Assembly: GCA_019448385.1 (NCBI GenBank)
Contig: JAGTXO010000029.1
Location: 124,001-188,000, forward strand
Direction of reading: 5' to 3'
DNA length: 64,000 bases
Source of the DNA: Diacronema lutheri
Lineage: Eukaryota; Haptophyta; Pavlovophyceae; Pavlovales; Pavlovaceae
Of this stretch, positions 1-10,032 are shown in pieces. Each line of letters opens with the position of its first letter. Within the stretch, counting starts at the first letter, position 1. Below the pieces are notes generated by a model that had not been told where the DNA came from, made no database searches, and was given only the letters and a program-made list of their open reading frames with translations. A program made the translations under genes and the position numbers.

Positions 1-290
1 AGGGTCGGGAGGGTCGGGAGGGTCGGGAGGGTCGGGAGGGTCGGGAGGGTCGGGAGGGTCGGGAGGGTCGGGAGGGTCGGGAGGGTCGGGAGGGTCGGGA
101 GGGTCGGGAGGGTCGGGAGGGTCGGGAGGGGCGAGAAGGGGAGGGAGGGTCCGGGAGGGTCGGGAGGGTCGGGAGGGTCGGGAGGGTCGGGAGGGTCGGG
201 AGGGTCGGGAGGGTCGGGAGGGGCGAGAAGGGGAGGGAGGGTCCGGGAGGATCGGGAGAGGCCGGGAGGGGCGAGAGGGGCGGGAAGGCG
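1..290. repeat. 9-bp minisatellite with longer-period interruptions
   Basis: The unit ggtcgggag is repeated about 14 times from the window edge. A roughly 29-bp variant (gggcgagaaggggag and following bases) interrupts it, about eight more units follow, and the variant returns near 218. On the minus strand it reads as a pyrimidine-rich CTCCCGACC array. The myosin reading frame stays open through it because the unit is a multiple of three, so it could be a Pro-rich tail, but its position right after a GTGCGC donor-like site suggests an intron. Confidence 0.9.
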
Positions 291-299
291 CGCGCACCG

Positions 300-2734
300 G
301 GGTACGCGGCCCTTGCGAGCTGGATGGCGTGGAGGAGGCCGGACGACGCGAGCTGCGTCCGGACGAGCGGCTCGTCAAACAGGAGGGCCGCCTGCGCGCC
401 ATTTGGCCGGAAGCAGCGTACGAATGAGATGTCGCTCGCTTCGACGGTGCGCATGAGCGAGTCGAGCGAGCGCGTGAACTGGTCGGCGACGCCGGTGAAG
501 CGCAAATTGCCGCCGCCTGTCGAGCCGCGCCGCGTCGTCCGCTGAAAGGAGGCGGAGCGCGCGACGCGCGCGCCGCCCGGCGCGACGGCGCTCGCCGCCG
601 GCGCGGCGGGCGGTGGGCGCGCGACGGCCTCGTCGGCGGGCTCGGCGGAGAAGAGCGCGGCGAGGAACGGCCGCTTCGACTTTTGCAGCAGCACGGCGAG
701 GTTCTGATTGAGCGGGTCCTTGTTCTTGCCGAGGAAGCCGCCGATCGTGTAGTCGACCGCGTGCGCAAAGTGGACGATGCGGAAGGTGCTCTCGCGCGGC
801 GGCGCGCCGGCGGCGGCGGCGACGCCGCCGCCACCGCCGCGCGAGACGCGCTGCGCGCCGTCCGCGCCGCCCGCCTTGTCGAGTGGCAGCGCGAAGCGCG
901 CGTGCGCGCGGTGCTCGCGCGCGAGCTTTGCGAGCAGCGCGTCGTCCGAGCCGTTGCGCAGCACGCACTCCTCGGCGAGCAGCGGCAGGACGCCGGCGGG
1001 ACGGCCGTCGAGCAGCGCGATCGTCTGCTCGCCGTCTCGCGCGCCCACAAAATCGACGTGCTCCACCGTGACGCCCTGCTCGGCGTACTGCCGCTGCGCC
1101 TCAACAAAGACGCACTGCACGAAGAGCCGTTGCAGCTTCTCATTCGCATAGTTGATCAGCAGCTGCTCGAGGGAGTTGATCCCAAAGTGCTCGAAGCCAA
1201 AGATGTCGATGATGCCGATGAAGAGCTCGCCGCCCGCCGCGCTCGGCGCACCGCCGTTCGAGCCGCCGAGCGCAACGCCACCGTCCGCGCCGGCGGCGCG
1301 CGGCGACGGTGGCGCGGGCGCGCCAGCGCGCGGCGACGTGAGCGAGACGGTCGACGCGCGGCCTCCGACGTCGGAGGCGCGCGAGCCGGCGCTATCGGCG
1401 CGCAGCGACTCAGAGATGCGACGAACGAGCCATGAGAAGAGGCGCGCATAGAGCGCCTTTGCGAGCGCGTCGCGCGCCGCCTCTGCCTCCGACAGGCGGT
1501 GCGCGCGCGTCACCCACTCGGCACCCGCGCGCATCGTCTGCGAGAGGAGGCCGTCAGTGAGCTGCGCCTCGTCGAGCCCGAGGATCGCCCCCGCCGTGCG
1601 CACCGCCTTCTTCGCCGGCTCGCCGGCGAGCGCCGCCTCCGACTCGTCGTCGGCCGCCGCGTCCGCGCCCGCGGCCGCGCCGCCGCTCGCGCGCACCGCC
1701 ACGTTACCGAGGTGCAGCACGCCGGCGAGGACGGCGAGGACGTCGGCCTGCTCGGCGGCGCCGACGCCCAGCCGCTCAAATGCGTCACGCACCGTCGCCA
1801 TCGTCGCGCTGTCGTCCTCGCCCGCGCGCAGCGCGCACGGCTGCAAGTAGACGAACGCTTCGGCGGCGCTGCTCGGCGCGAGCGAGAGCGTCGAGCGCTC
1901 CGCGCGGCTCGCGCCGGCGCAGAGCGCGTAGAGCGCGGTGTACGAGCGCTCGGCACTGCCGTGCGAGACGACACGGCTCTTCTCGAGCAGGTAGGTCGTC
2001 AACCGGCACTCGGAGAGCTTGCCCGTGCGGCCAAAGCGCAGCTCAATGAACTTTCCGTACCGCGACGAGTTGGCGTTGTGCGCCGTGCGCGCGCAGCCGA
2101 AGGCCTCGAGCAGCGGGTTGGAGCGGAGCAGGCGCTCGTGCAAGGACGTGCTGCCGCTCGCCACGTTGCTCGGCTTGGATGAGAAGAAGGATGAGAGCAG
2201 GCCGAGCGCGCCGCCCTCGCTCGCCTGCGCCGCCTGCGCCGCATCCTTGGGAATCACGGTTGACGCGAGGTACTGCATCACGTACTTGGCCTGCGCGCGT
2301 CGCGCGGATGGCGCGGCAGGGCGGCGCGTGAGCGGCACGCGTGCGCGCGGCGAGCAGTATGGCGCCGATCCGCGCCGACGCGCGCCCGACCGCCGTCGCC
2401 GCTCGGCATGTGCGCGCCGCACGTTCTCCGTCTTGCCCGTGCCCGATTCGCCCGAGATGATGATGGTCTGCGAGCGGCCGCGGTCGATCAGCCGGGCGTG
2501 CGCCTCGGCGGCGACACCGTAAATGTGCGGCTGCAGGCTCGCCGGGTTGGGCGCGGTGCGATACTCGAGCAGCGTCTCCTCGTTGTAGAGCGCCAGCGGA
2601 CGGAACGGGTTGAGCGAGATGAGCAGCTGGCCGCTGCGCGCATAGATCACGCCGTCGTCAAGCATCGCCCGCATGTTCGTCGTGAGCGCGCTCTCGTCTA
2701 GCACGCTCATCGTGGTCAGATCGCGCGTCGCCAT
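300..2734 (-). CDS. Myosin motor domain protein (3' part missing)
   Basis: Actin-dependent motor ATPase. Translation from the ATG at 2734 gives the start of a myosin head, with LLISLNPF at about residue 40 and the P-loop GESGTGKTEN at about residue 95. A GTGCGG...CAG intron (2291-2422, 132 bp, in frame, no stop) follows, and splicing restores AKYVMQYLAS. Further on come SSRYGKFIELRF, an actin-binding-cleft region with DIFGFEHFGINSLEQ (switch II relay), LLINYANEKLQ, and a converter-side segment with FVRCFRPN. Start chosen because the conserved LTTMSVL...L segment follows directly; there is no N-terminal SH3-like domain. After QLARAAYP the frame meets a GTGCGC donor-like site and then the minisatellite, so the neck and tail lie outside the window. 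Class not assigned. The frame stays open to base 1. Confidence 0.93.
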
Positions 2735-2904
2735 GGCCGGAGGAGCGGCCGGGCCGCGCGCGGGAGGCCGCCTGGAAGTTGGCCCACAGGTCGCCCCAAG
2801 GGCGTTGTTGGAGGTTGGGTGAGGAGGACTTTCCGCGATTCACGGGCAGCCATCGCCCCGCCCACCGCCACGTGCACGGAGCACGTCGTGCACGGCGCGG
2901 CGCC

Positions 2905-3586
2905 ATGGGCAAGATGGGGAAGACGCGCAAGTTTGCGGCGGTGAAGCGGATGATCAGCCCAAAGGACGCACGACTGCAGCAGGGCGCGGTCGCTGCCGCC
3001 GCCCGCGCCGCCGCGCCGCGCCCGAAGAAGCCCGACGCGCTCGTGCGCAACGTGCCGCAGGTCTCGTCCGCCATGTTCTTCGCGCACAACACCGCGTTGG
3101 GCCCGCCGTTCCACGTGCTCGTCGACACCAACTTCATAAACTTCTCCATTCAGAACAAGCTTGAGATGCACAAGGCCATGATGGACTGCTTGTGCGCCAA
3201 GGTGACCGTGTGCATCACGGACGCCGTGATGGCCGAGCTTGAAAAGCTCGGCCAGAAATACCGCGTCGCGCTGCGCATTGCCAAGGACGCGCGCTTCGAG
3301 CGGCTTCCCGCGATGCGCGACGGGAATACGTACGCTGACGACGACCTCGTCGAGCGCGTCACCGCACACCGCTGCTACATTGTCGCGACGTGCGACAAGG
3401 ACCTCAAGCGCCGGCTGCGCAAGATCCCCGGCGTGCCCATCATGACCATCAAGGCGCGCAAGTACGAGGTCGAAAGATTACCGGGTGCGCGCGCCCGCGA
3501 CGCGCGCACGCGCCCTTGCGCCGCTGCGACGCGACTCACTCCGCGCGCGCGCGCTCCCCTCGGCAGATTCAAACTCCTTCCTGTGA
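2905..3586 (+). CDS. FCF1: FCF1/UTP24 PIN-domain rRNA-processing nuclease
   Basis: Small-subunit processome endonuclease for 18S rRNA cleavage, expected in the nucleolus. The product starts MGKMGKTRKFAAVKRMI, the usual basic N terminus, and contains the PIN core HVLVDTNFINFSIQNK, CITDAVMAELEKLG and the acidic site in VATCDKDLKRRLRKIPGVPIM. A GTGCGC...CAG intron at 3485-3566 (82 bp) is needed. Splicing changes a read-through tail into ERLPDSNSFL and a stop, giving 199 residues, about the 198 of human FCF1. Exons are 2905-3484 and 3567-3586. It is divergent from the myosin gene, with starts 171 bp apart. Confidence 0.95.
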
Positions 3587-3671
3587 CACCGTATGCGAAA
3601 AGTTGAGATGGGTTGAAATAAAAAGAAAAAAAAATGCGACTCATAGCCATCCATCCGCCGAGCGCATCGCG

Positions 3672-4670
3672 TCATCTCGGCGGGTCAGCGTCGCTCGCGC
3701 TCGCGACCGCTGCAGCCGCGCGTGCGCCCTGAGCGATCGCGCGCACGGCCATAAAGCTGCTCACGTGTTCGGCGGGCGCGCTCGCTAGCGCTGCGGCCGC
3801 ATGTTCGCGCACAATCTGCCCGGCCAGACCGGCAGCGCCGGCCTCGGCCGCCGCGCAGTCGCAGAACAGCAGGCAGTTCGCCTCGCCCGTCAGAGCCGCG
3901 AGCGGCTGCTCGCCGAGCGCCCTGTGCGCGTCTGCGCGCGGCGGCCATGCCCACACGGCGCTGAAGACGTCCTCGAGCAGCGCGACGAGCGCGCTGACGA
4001 CGCCGCTGTGCGCCGCGAGCCGCGCGACAAGCACGTTGAGCACGACCACGCCGCAGCAGCGCGCGCGCATCGCCTCGAGGCAGTGGCGCGAGACGAACGC
4101 CGAGCCGGGCGCGGCGAGGAACACGTCGTGCGCCGGCGCGTTCACGTCGACAAAGATGGCGTCGAATGGGGCGGCGGTCAGAGCGGGCGGGCTCGCGAGC
4201 AGCAAGGCGTGCGCATCGCTCACGTGTACGTGCACGCCTGCGCCGGCTGCGCGCCGCGGGTGTGGCATGCCGAAGAGGCGAGAGGCGATCGGCACGAGCT
4301 CAGCGTGCACCTCGGCCACGTGCACCGCGGCGCGCGGGAGGGCGAGCGCGAGCCACGAGGCGAGCGCGCCGCCACCGAGGCCGAGGCAAAGGAGCCGCTC
4401 GGGCTCCGCCCGCGGCGGTCCGCCGGCAGCCAGGCCGAAGTCGACTAGCGCCGCGAGCATTGCGCGGTGGAACGCAAAGCGCAGCTCGCGCGGCGCGGGC
4501 TCGCCGCCTGCGCGCAGGCCAACCTCGGTCTGGACGAGCATGTGCGAGGAGGGCGGCTCGAGGAGGTAGAGCCGGCGCACCCCATCATCATTTTCCGCCG
4601 CAGCCTCGTCGATCACAAAGGCGACAGCACCCAAGGCGAAGGCCTCCTCCCACACGACGGTCCTAGCCAT
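3672..4670 (-). CDS. Spermidine-synthase-like (METTL13-type) methyltransferase
   Basis: 332 residues, no intron needed. The Rossmann-type SAM-binding signature LLCLGLGGGALASWLAL is at about residue 95, an acidic strand end follows (VHVAEVHAEL), then a DAHALL segment and FDAIFVDVNAP, the order seen in the spermine/spermidine synthase-like domain of METTL13 proteins. The start at 4670 gives MARTVVWEEAFALGAVAF. Whether it methylates protein or makes polyamine cannot be told from sequence. It is divergent from the NEK kinase gene with only 69 bp between start codons. The same frame stays open antisense to the kinase gene up to 7520; that extension is treated as a GC artefact. Confidence 0.75.
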   Translation of the reverse strand: MARTVVWEEAFALGAVAFVIDEAAAENDDGVRRLYLLEPPSSHMLVQTEVGLRAGGEPAPRELRFAFHRAMLAALVDFGLAAGGPPRAEPERLLCLGLGGGALASWLALALPRAAVHVAEVHAELVPIASRLFGMPHPRRAAGAGVHVHVSDAHALLLASPPALTAAPFDAIFVDVNAPAHDVFLAAPGSAFVSRHCLEAMRARCCGVVVLNVLVARLAAHSGVVSALVALLEDVFSAVWAWPPRADAHRALGEQPLAALTGEANCLLFCDCAAAEAGAAGLAGQIVREHAAAALASAPAEHVSSFMAVRAIAQGARAAAAVASASDADPPR

Positions 4671-4739
4671 CGGTCCATCGACGATTCCATATTCCCGCTC
4701 GCGCCGACCGTGCAGCGCGTGACGCCCGGCCCGGCGGCG

Positions 4740-7232
4740 ATGAACGCGAGCCTGCCGGCGGATCGGCCGGTGATGGACGACTTTTTGTGCGTGGGCACGC
4801 TCGGCCGCGGCCAGTTTGGCGTGGCCTTCCTCATGCAGCCCAAGATGCCCGGCTCGACCGACCCGGTCGTCGTGAAGCGCATCGACCTGAGCGCAATGTC
4901 CGAGTCGGAGCGGTCGGACGCGAGCCGCGAGATTGAGGTGCTCAAGCGGCTGCGCGAGCACCCGCACATCATCGAGTACCTGGACGACTGGACCATCACC
5001 GAGCCCGTGCCGACGCTGTACATTAAGATGGCCTACGCCAACGGCGGGACGCTGCAGCACTACATCGCGGACGCGCGCGAGCGCGCCGAGCTCCTCAGCG
5101 AGGCGCTCATTGCCGAGTGGCTCGTCGAGCTGCTCTCGGCGATGGAGTTTATCCACACGGCGCGGGTGCTGCACCGCGACCTCAAGCCCGCCAACATCTT
5201 TCTCCACCGCCTCGACGCGCTGCCGTTCCCGATCCTCAAGCTGGGCGACTTTGGGATCGCGCGCGTGCTCTCTAACACGCACTCGATGGCGTCGACCGTG
5301 TGCGGCACGCCCTTCTACTTGTCGCCCGAGCTGATCGCTGGCGAGCCGTACCACTCGCCCTCGGACGTGTGGGCCCTCGGCGTCGTCCTCTATGAGGCCG
5401 CGTGCCTCGTTCGACCTTTTGATGGCAACAATATTGGGAGCGTCGCGCTCGCGGTGATGCGCAAGGAGCCGCCGCCCTTCCCGCGGCCGGCGCGCTTCTC
5501 GCCGGAGCTCGAGCGGATCGTCGAGTCGATGCTGCGCAAGAGCGCGGCCGAGCGCGCCACCCTCGCCCAGCTCCTCTCCCTCGAGTACGTCGCCGCCGCG
5601 CGCGAGCAGCAGGCGGCGCGCGTGCGCGCTGGGTGCGAGCTCGGCTGTGCGCACAGCTTTGACCGCGCGTACGGCGGCGCGCTCGGCGCGACGGTGAGCG
5701 CGAGCAGCCCAGGCTCGACGCGCTCGGCCGGCATGTCCGAGCTCTCCACAGGCCGCACGCTCCTCGGCGACGGCCTCGCGACTGCCGGCTGGGCGGGCGC
5801 GGCGGGCGCGGCGGGCGCGGCGGGCGCGGCGGGCGCGGCGGGCGCGGCGGGCGCGGCGGTCGCGGCGGGCGCGGCGGGCGTGTGCACATGCGTGCGGCTC
5901 GCGCACGACGAGCCGTGGGCGGAGTGGCCGGCGTTGACACCGACTGGCGAGAGCCTGGTGGTCGACGTGGCCTCCACGGGGCGCGGCGGCGCGCTCGCCC
6001 TCACCGTGAGCGGCGCGGTGCTCTCGTGGCACGCCGACGTCTCGTCGAGCGCCGCGGCCGAGTGCGAGAGCCGCGCGGCGGCGCTCGACGGGTCGGTCGG
6101 CGCGTTTGCCGTCACGGACGCGCTGTGCGGCTCGGCCGAGCCGGCGCGCGTGGGCGCGCTCGCTGAGCTGCGCGTCCTCGCCGTCGGCTGCTGCACGGGC
6201 GCGCAGGCGCGCGTCGTCGCGTTTGCGCGCGCGCGCGCCGACGGCGGGCGCGCGGACGACGACGGCGCGCTCTATCAGTGGGAGCCGAGGGCGTCGGCGG
6301 GCAAGTTGCCGGCCGCGAGGCTCGACGGCCTGCCGCCCGCGCGCGCCGTCCTCCGCCTCGCGTGCGGCGACGCGCACTGCGTCGCGCTCGTCTCTGCAGG
6401 CGGCGCGGCGGGCGCGGGCGCGTGGCGCGTGGACGCGAGCATGCGCGCGCAGGCGGACGGCGGCATCGGCAGCCGGCCGGTGGGCGACGTGTACGCGTGG
6501 GGCCGCGGCGACCGCGGCCAGCTTGGGCTGTGGCTCGACGACGATGACGACGAGCTGAGGCGGACGCTGCGGACGAGCGCGCGCGGCCTCGAGCGGCCGC
6601 GGCTCGTCGACGCGCTGCACGGCGAGGCGACCTTCGACGTGCAGTGCGGCGGCGAGTTCTGCGCGGCGCTCGTGCGCGTGCGCGACGGCGCGCGCGCTGA
6701 GCTGCGCACGTGGGGTCGCAATGACGCCGGACAACTCTGCCACGCCGACGACGCGCAGCGCGGCCGGGGCATGCCGTCCGTGGCCGATGCGTGGTCGCCG
6801 AGGCGCGCGGCGCTGCCTGCGGGCGTCCGACCATGCGCGGTGGCCTGTGGCGCGGCGCACATGGCGGCGCTCACGACGGACGGCACGGTGCTTTGCTGGG
6901 GCTCTGGCGAGGACGGGCAGCTCGGCCGAAGGAGACAGCGCGTGCTGCCATGGCCGCTGGGCGCGGCCGAAACGGTCGCCGAGGGCTGCCTGCCGCAGGG
7001 CGGCGCGGAGGGCGCGGGCGGCAGCAGGGTCGTCAGGATCATCTGCGCTGCGCGCCTTACCGTCGCCGTGCTTAATGACGGCTCCGCCTTCGCGTGGGGC
7101 ACAGAGGGCGCGTTCCACTCCGAGCTGCCGGCGTGCGTCCGCCCGCCCGCGCACGCGCGCGAGCAGCGCGCGGCGGGCGAGCCGCTCGCGGGCGCCCTGG
7201 CGGGCGAGGCGCTGCTCCTCGTCAGCCGCTGA
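4740..7232 (+). CDS. NEK-type protein kinase with C-terminal RCC1 repeats
   Basis: 830 residues. The N-terminal kinase has the glycine loop GTLGRGQFGVAF (about residues 19-30), lysine in VVVKRID (about 46), HRDLKPANIF (about 146), DFGIARV (about 170), CGTPFYLSPE and SDVWALGVVLYEA, all canonical. The C-terminal half carries RCC1-like blades, for example YAWGRGDRGQLGLW, LRTWGRNDAGQLC, VLCWGSGEDGQLGR and FAWGTEG. This order, kinase then RCC1 propeller, is that of NEK8/NEK9, linked to cilia and mitosis. An Ala-Gly linker encoded by a gcgggcgcg minisatellite (about 5785-5880) separates the halves. Start chosen at MNASLPADRP just before the kinase fold; the reading frame extends upstream but overlaps the divergent methyltransferase gene. 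Confidence 0.93.
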   Translation: MNASLPADRPVMDDFLCVGTLGRGQFGVAFLMQPKMPGSTDPVVVKRIDLSAMSESERSDASREIEVLKRLREHPHIIEYLDDWTITEPVPTLYIKMAYANGGTLQHYIADARERAELLSEALIAEWLVELLSAMEFIHTARVLHRDLKPANIFLHRLDALPFPILKLGDFGIARVLSNTHSMASTVCGTPFYLSPELIAGEPYHSPSDVWALGVVLYEAACLVRPFDGNNIGSVALAVMRKEPPPFPRPARFSPELERIVESMLRKSAAERATLAQLLSLEYVAAAREQQAARVRAGCELGCAHSFDRAYGGALGATVSASSPGSTRSAGMSELSTGRTLLGDGLATAGWAGAAGAAGAAGAAGAAGAAGAAVAAGAAGVCTCVRLAHDEPWAEWPALTPTGESLVVDVASTGRGGALALTVSGAVLSWHADVSSSAAAECESRAAALDGSVGAFAVTDALCGSAEPARVGALAELRVLAVGCCTGAQARVVAFARARADGGRADDDGALYQWEPRASAGKLPAARLDGLPPARAVLRLACGDAHCVALVSAGGAAGAGAWRVDASMRAQADGGIGSRPVGDVYAWGRGDRGQLGLWLDDDDDELRRTLRTSARGLERPRLVDALHGEATFDVQCGGEFCAALVRVRDGARAELRTWGRNDAGQLCHADDAQRGRGMPSVADAWSPRRAALPAGVRPCAVACGAAHMAALTTDGTVLCWGSGEDGQLGRRRQRVLPWPLGAAETVAEGCLPQGGAEGAGGSRVVRIICAARLTVAVLNDGSAFAWGTEGAFHSELPACVRPPAHAREQRAAGEPLAGALAGEALLLVSR
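5785..5880 (+). repeat. Coding 9-bp minisatellite (Ala-Gly linker)
   Basis: About ten tandem copies of gcgggcgcg, one with a t, encode an Ala/Gly run between the kinase and RCC1 halves of the NEK-like protein. Confidence 0.85.
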
Positions 7233-8426
7233 CGCCGCGGCGCCGCGCTCGCCGCGGCGCCGCGAGGACGGCGGCGGCGCGGCGCGGCCAGGCGGAGTGG
7301 GCGGCGTGGCCGAGGTGCGCGCTGCGCGCGTGCGCGCGCGGCGCCGCGGCAGGCGGGCAGACGGCCACGGGCGCGGGCTGTGCGCGCCGCGCGCCTGCTC
7401 GCATGCGCGCGACACGCCGCGCGCGGCGGAGCCCTCAGCGCCTAGGCGAGGGGCGCGCACCACAGCAAAGCAGCTGGGCAGGCAGGGGGACGCTTGAGCA
7501 GCCCGCCCCGTGATGAGCACGCTTCAGGGCGACCAGCCATCCGCACGGCCCGCACAATGGCCGTGCGGGCAGCAGCGTGGGTCAGCGGCCGCCATGCGGC
7601 GGCGCGCAGCGCCACAACGCGCCGCGCAGTCGCGCGCCTGCCGCGCACTACACTTGAGCTGAGGGCTCGCTTGGCCCGTTGCACCCACGCTCGGCCGTGC
7701 GCGCGTCGCCCCGCGCTCGCGACGCACGGCTCACGCGCGTCGTGCGCGCCGCCATTGGCATCGCGCCTCGCGCCCGGCGCGACGAGCGTGAGCACAAACG
7801 CGCGCGTGCGTGTGCCCTGGGCGCGCGTCCGCGCAGGATCGAGCGGCCAACAGCTGTGGCCCAAAAATATTTGCCTCGCCTGCGGCGCCAAACGCCAAAC
7901 ACTGAATATGGGTACGTCGTACGTATGGAGTAACTGCCAAAAGTGACCTTCATTCAGCATGTTGGCCGGGCCGTCCATGTGATCGCGACGCGATGCGCTC
8001 GCGAGAGCACATGGAGCACTGCCGTCTCGGCGAAATTTGCGCTGGGCGTGTCGACGCCCGACGTCTCCACGCGCCGCTACAACACGCTGAAGCTGCCCCC
8101 AACAAGCTGCTCTGGGCGAATATTTACCGGGCGCGGCTGCGCTTGCCTGCGAGCGTGTGCTCGCTTCTGGTCGATGGCAGGCCTCCACAGCGCCCCCCAC
8201 CCCCCTGCAGCCCACTACCCGGCACGTCAACTAGACCGCCAAGACCGCTGGGACCACCCACTTTGCCCTCGTGCAGTCGGAGTGGAGGATGCAGCCGCGC
8301 GTGCCGGCGCGTGCCGCGCGTGCGACGTGTCGCACGCTCGGCCGCGGTCGGGCGCCACACCGCATATGAGACGTCCGCCGTGACGCGCGCATCGCTCAGG
8401 CTTGACTGCTGCAATCTCAGCGCCAC
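7233..8426. other. Stretch without a convincing gene
   Basis: Frames are open here on both strands only because GC is high. No recognisable motif, repeat or RNA gene was seen. A short plus-frame ending around 7946 has a CLACG...WSNC spacing that might be a chance zinc-ribbon-like pattern. Confidence 0.5.
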
Positions 8427-9742
8427 TCACTCAACGGGCTCCGCCGACTCCGCCTCGTCCCCGAAATTGACACGCCCGCCGCACTCGCACCACAGCTTGC
8501 CGTTCTCGTCGGGCGTGAGCTGGCCAGCGGCGTGCTCCTTGTTGCACGACGGGCAGCTGCCGCCGACGCTGGCAGAAGCCAGGTCCTCGTCGGGCATCAG
8601 CGTGGTCGCCGAAGCGTCGAGCGCGGCCTCCGCCTCCGCGCGGAGCGCGTCGCCGCCATTCTTGTTTGTGGGAATGTGCCCGGTGCGCGAGATGATCAGC
8701 GCCTTGAGGTCGCCCACCTTGGTGACCTCGCTCAGCTCGCCGCCGGCCGCCTCGAGCACGGCCTCCGCCGACACGATGCTGGCATGGTGCTTGCCCCAGA
8801 ACTCGGCAATGGTCGCCCAGGTTCTTCTCGATGAAGTGGACGCCACGCTCGGCGCACCGGCGGACGATTCCTGCGACCATCGTCGACACGTCCGTCAGCT
8901 GCGTGTACGGCGTGCCCGTCTTGGGGACGACGAGGTTCATCTTGATGCACGTGCGGCGAAGGAGCTCCTCGATCTCAGCGTAGCGGTACGGGCAGTGCAT
9001 CAGCGCGGCATCGGCGATCGTGACCATCAGCTTCTTTTCGACCGCCTCGCCGAGCACCGTGCGGGGGCCCGACGTCCTTGGGCAGCGTCGTTATCCGCTG
9101 CTCGTCACGCATGACTAGCCACTTCGGCGCACCGTCAGACGCGCGCGGCTTGAGGTAGCCCTCGGGCGTCTTGCGCGGCACCTTGTACGTGCTCGGGTTG
9201 CGCCGCACCTCGGCAAGCGTGAGGCTGCCCGTTTTGATCCGCGCGCACAGGTTGTACACGTCGTCCATCTCGTAGCCGTTGCGGTACGTAGCCTTTGGTT
9301 TGATGGTCACCTCCTAGCCGCGCGCGACGGACGAAAGGAGCCTTCGCGCCGTCTTGGAGGTGCCGACGACGCGCGGCGCGGACGCCATCCGCTGTGCCGA
9401 CGGCTCGGCGTCGGTCAGAGCCTGCCCGCGCGTGTGGCCCGCCGGCGCGTCGGCGAGCGCTTCGCGCAAGCGCTTCGCGCGCTGTTTCGCCTCCGCCCTG
9501 AGCGCGTCGAGCTGCGCCTGCATAGCCGCGAGATCCACCTCGAGCGCCTGCGTCCGCGCCGCGTCGGCGATCGCCTTCTCGATGTAGGCGTGCGCGTGCG
9601 TCGCGTTGATGTGCACCGGCTCGAGCGGCTGGCGCTCGACGACGCGCACCCCCACCGCCTTCTTGGCGGCTCCTCGCGCGCGCGCCGCGCCGCTGAGCTG
9701 CCCCCCATGGCGCCCACTCGCGCCGCCCATGGTCCCCGACAT
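8427..9742 (-). pseudogene. Broken transposon-like gene with a helix-turn-helix region
   Basis: A single product can be followed only across lesions. An N-terminal helical part (9742-9314, AAMQAQLDALRAEAKQ) ends at an in-frame TAG (9314-9316), after which the same frame continues as TIKPKATYRNGYEMDDVYNL...KWLVMRDEQRITTLPKDVG. A one-base slip in the ggggg run near 9062-9066 joins this to TVLGEAVEKKLMVTIADAAL...YAEIEELLRRTCIKM, which has the look of a Tc5/pogo-type DNA-binding helix-turn-helix. A second slip near 8830 leads to a SAP-like LKALIISRTGHIPTNKNG and a Cys cluster (CPSC...CECGG). No DDE catalytic domain was found. Either a decaying transposase relative or a host gene with sequencing errors. 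Confidence 0.5.
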
Positions 9743-9855
9743 CTCCCGCCCTTCGGCACCGTCGTTGGGCGAATATGAGCCTCGGGCGAAATCTAGGCGA
9801 ACCCCTCATATGACCCCATCTGTTGACCCGTCGGAAAGCGTCGTTAGTATATTAT

Positions 9856-9930
9856 CGCTCGCTCCGTTTGTCCAGCCTCGGCCCCGTGCGCGCCCCTCCT
9901 GCTGACCCGCCTGGCGTCGTTAGTATATTA
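9856..9930 (+). repeat. Repeat R1, truncated copy between direct repeats
   Basis: The stretch from ctcgctccgtttgtccagcc to gctgacccgcctg is the same as one end of the R1 copies at 18534-18800 and 43154-43420. It sits between two copies of gcgtcgttagtatatta (about 9839 and 9914). Copy B of the duplication has only one such string and no R1 piece here, so it behaves as an empty site. Confidence 0.7.
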
Positions 9931-9933
9931 TTG
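9922..9933 (+). promoter_or_regulatory. TATA-like motif upstream of the copy A repeat gene
   Basis: tagtatatta lies about 100 bp before the ATG at 10033. The other two related genes have a TATA-like string at nearly the same distance (57673-57680 before 57778; about 57047-57056 before 56936), with alignable sequence between motif and start. Function is inferred from this shared spacing only. Confidence 0.4.
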
Positions 9934-10032
9934 TTCGATCCCAGGAATTCTTCCAAAAATCCCGGGCCATCCACCCGCCGCCTCCTTTTCGGTCGACCCC
10001 CGTCTCTCGTCGTCGGCGCTCGCTCGCTGCGA

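Noticed and set aside
1-290. Telomere at the window edge
   Set aside because: The unit ggtcgggag is not a known telomeric repeat and lies inside or next to the myosin gene.
5785-5880. CRISPR-like array
   Set aside because: Short tandem 9-bp units without spacers, in a eukaryotic coding region. No CRISPR array was seen anywhere in the window.
3672-7520. 1282-codon minus-strand open frame across the NEK kinase gene
   Set aside because: The opposite strand encodes unmistakable kinase and RCC1 motifs; only the last 332 codons of the minus frame (methyltransferase) look like protein. The rest is open because of GC-rich codons.
7442-8230. 262-codon minus-strand frame
   Set aside because: No recognisable segment, no splice-consistent extension and overlapping equal-quality frames on both strands.
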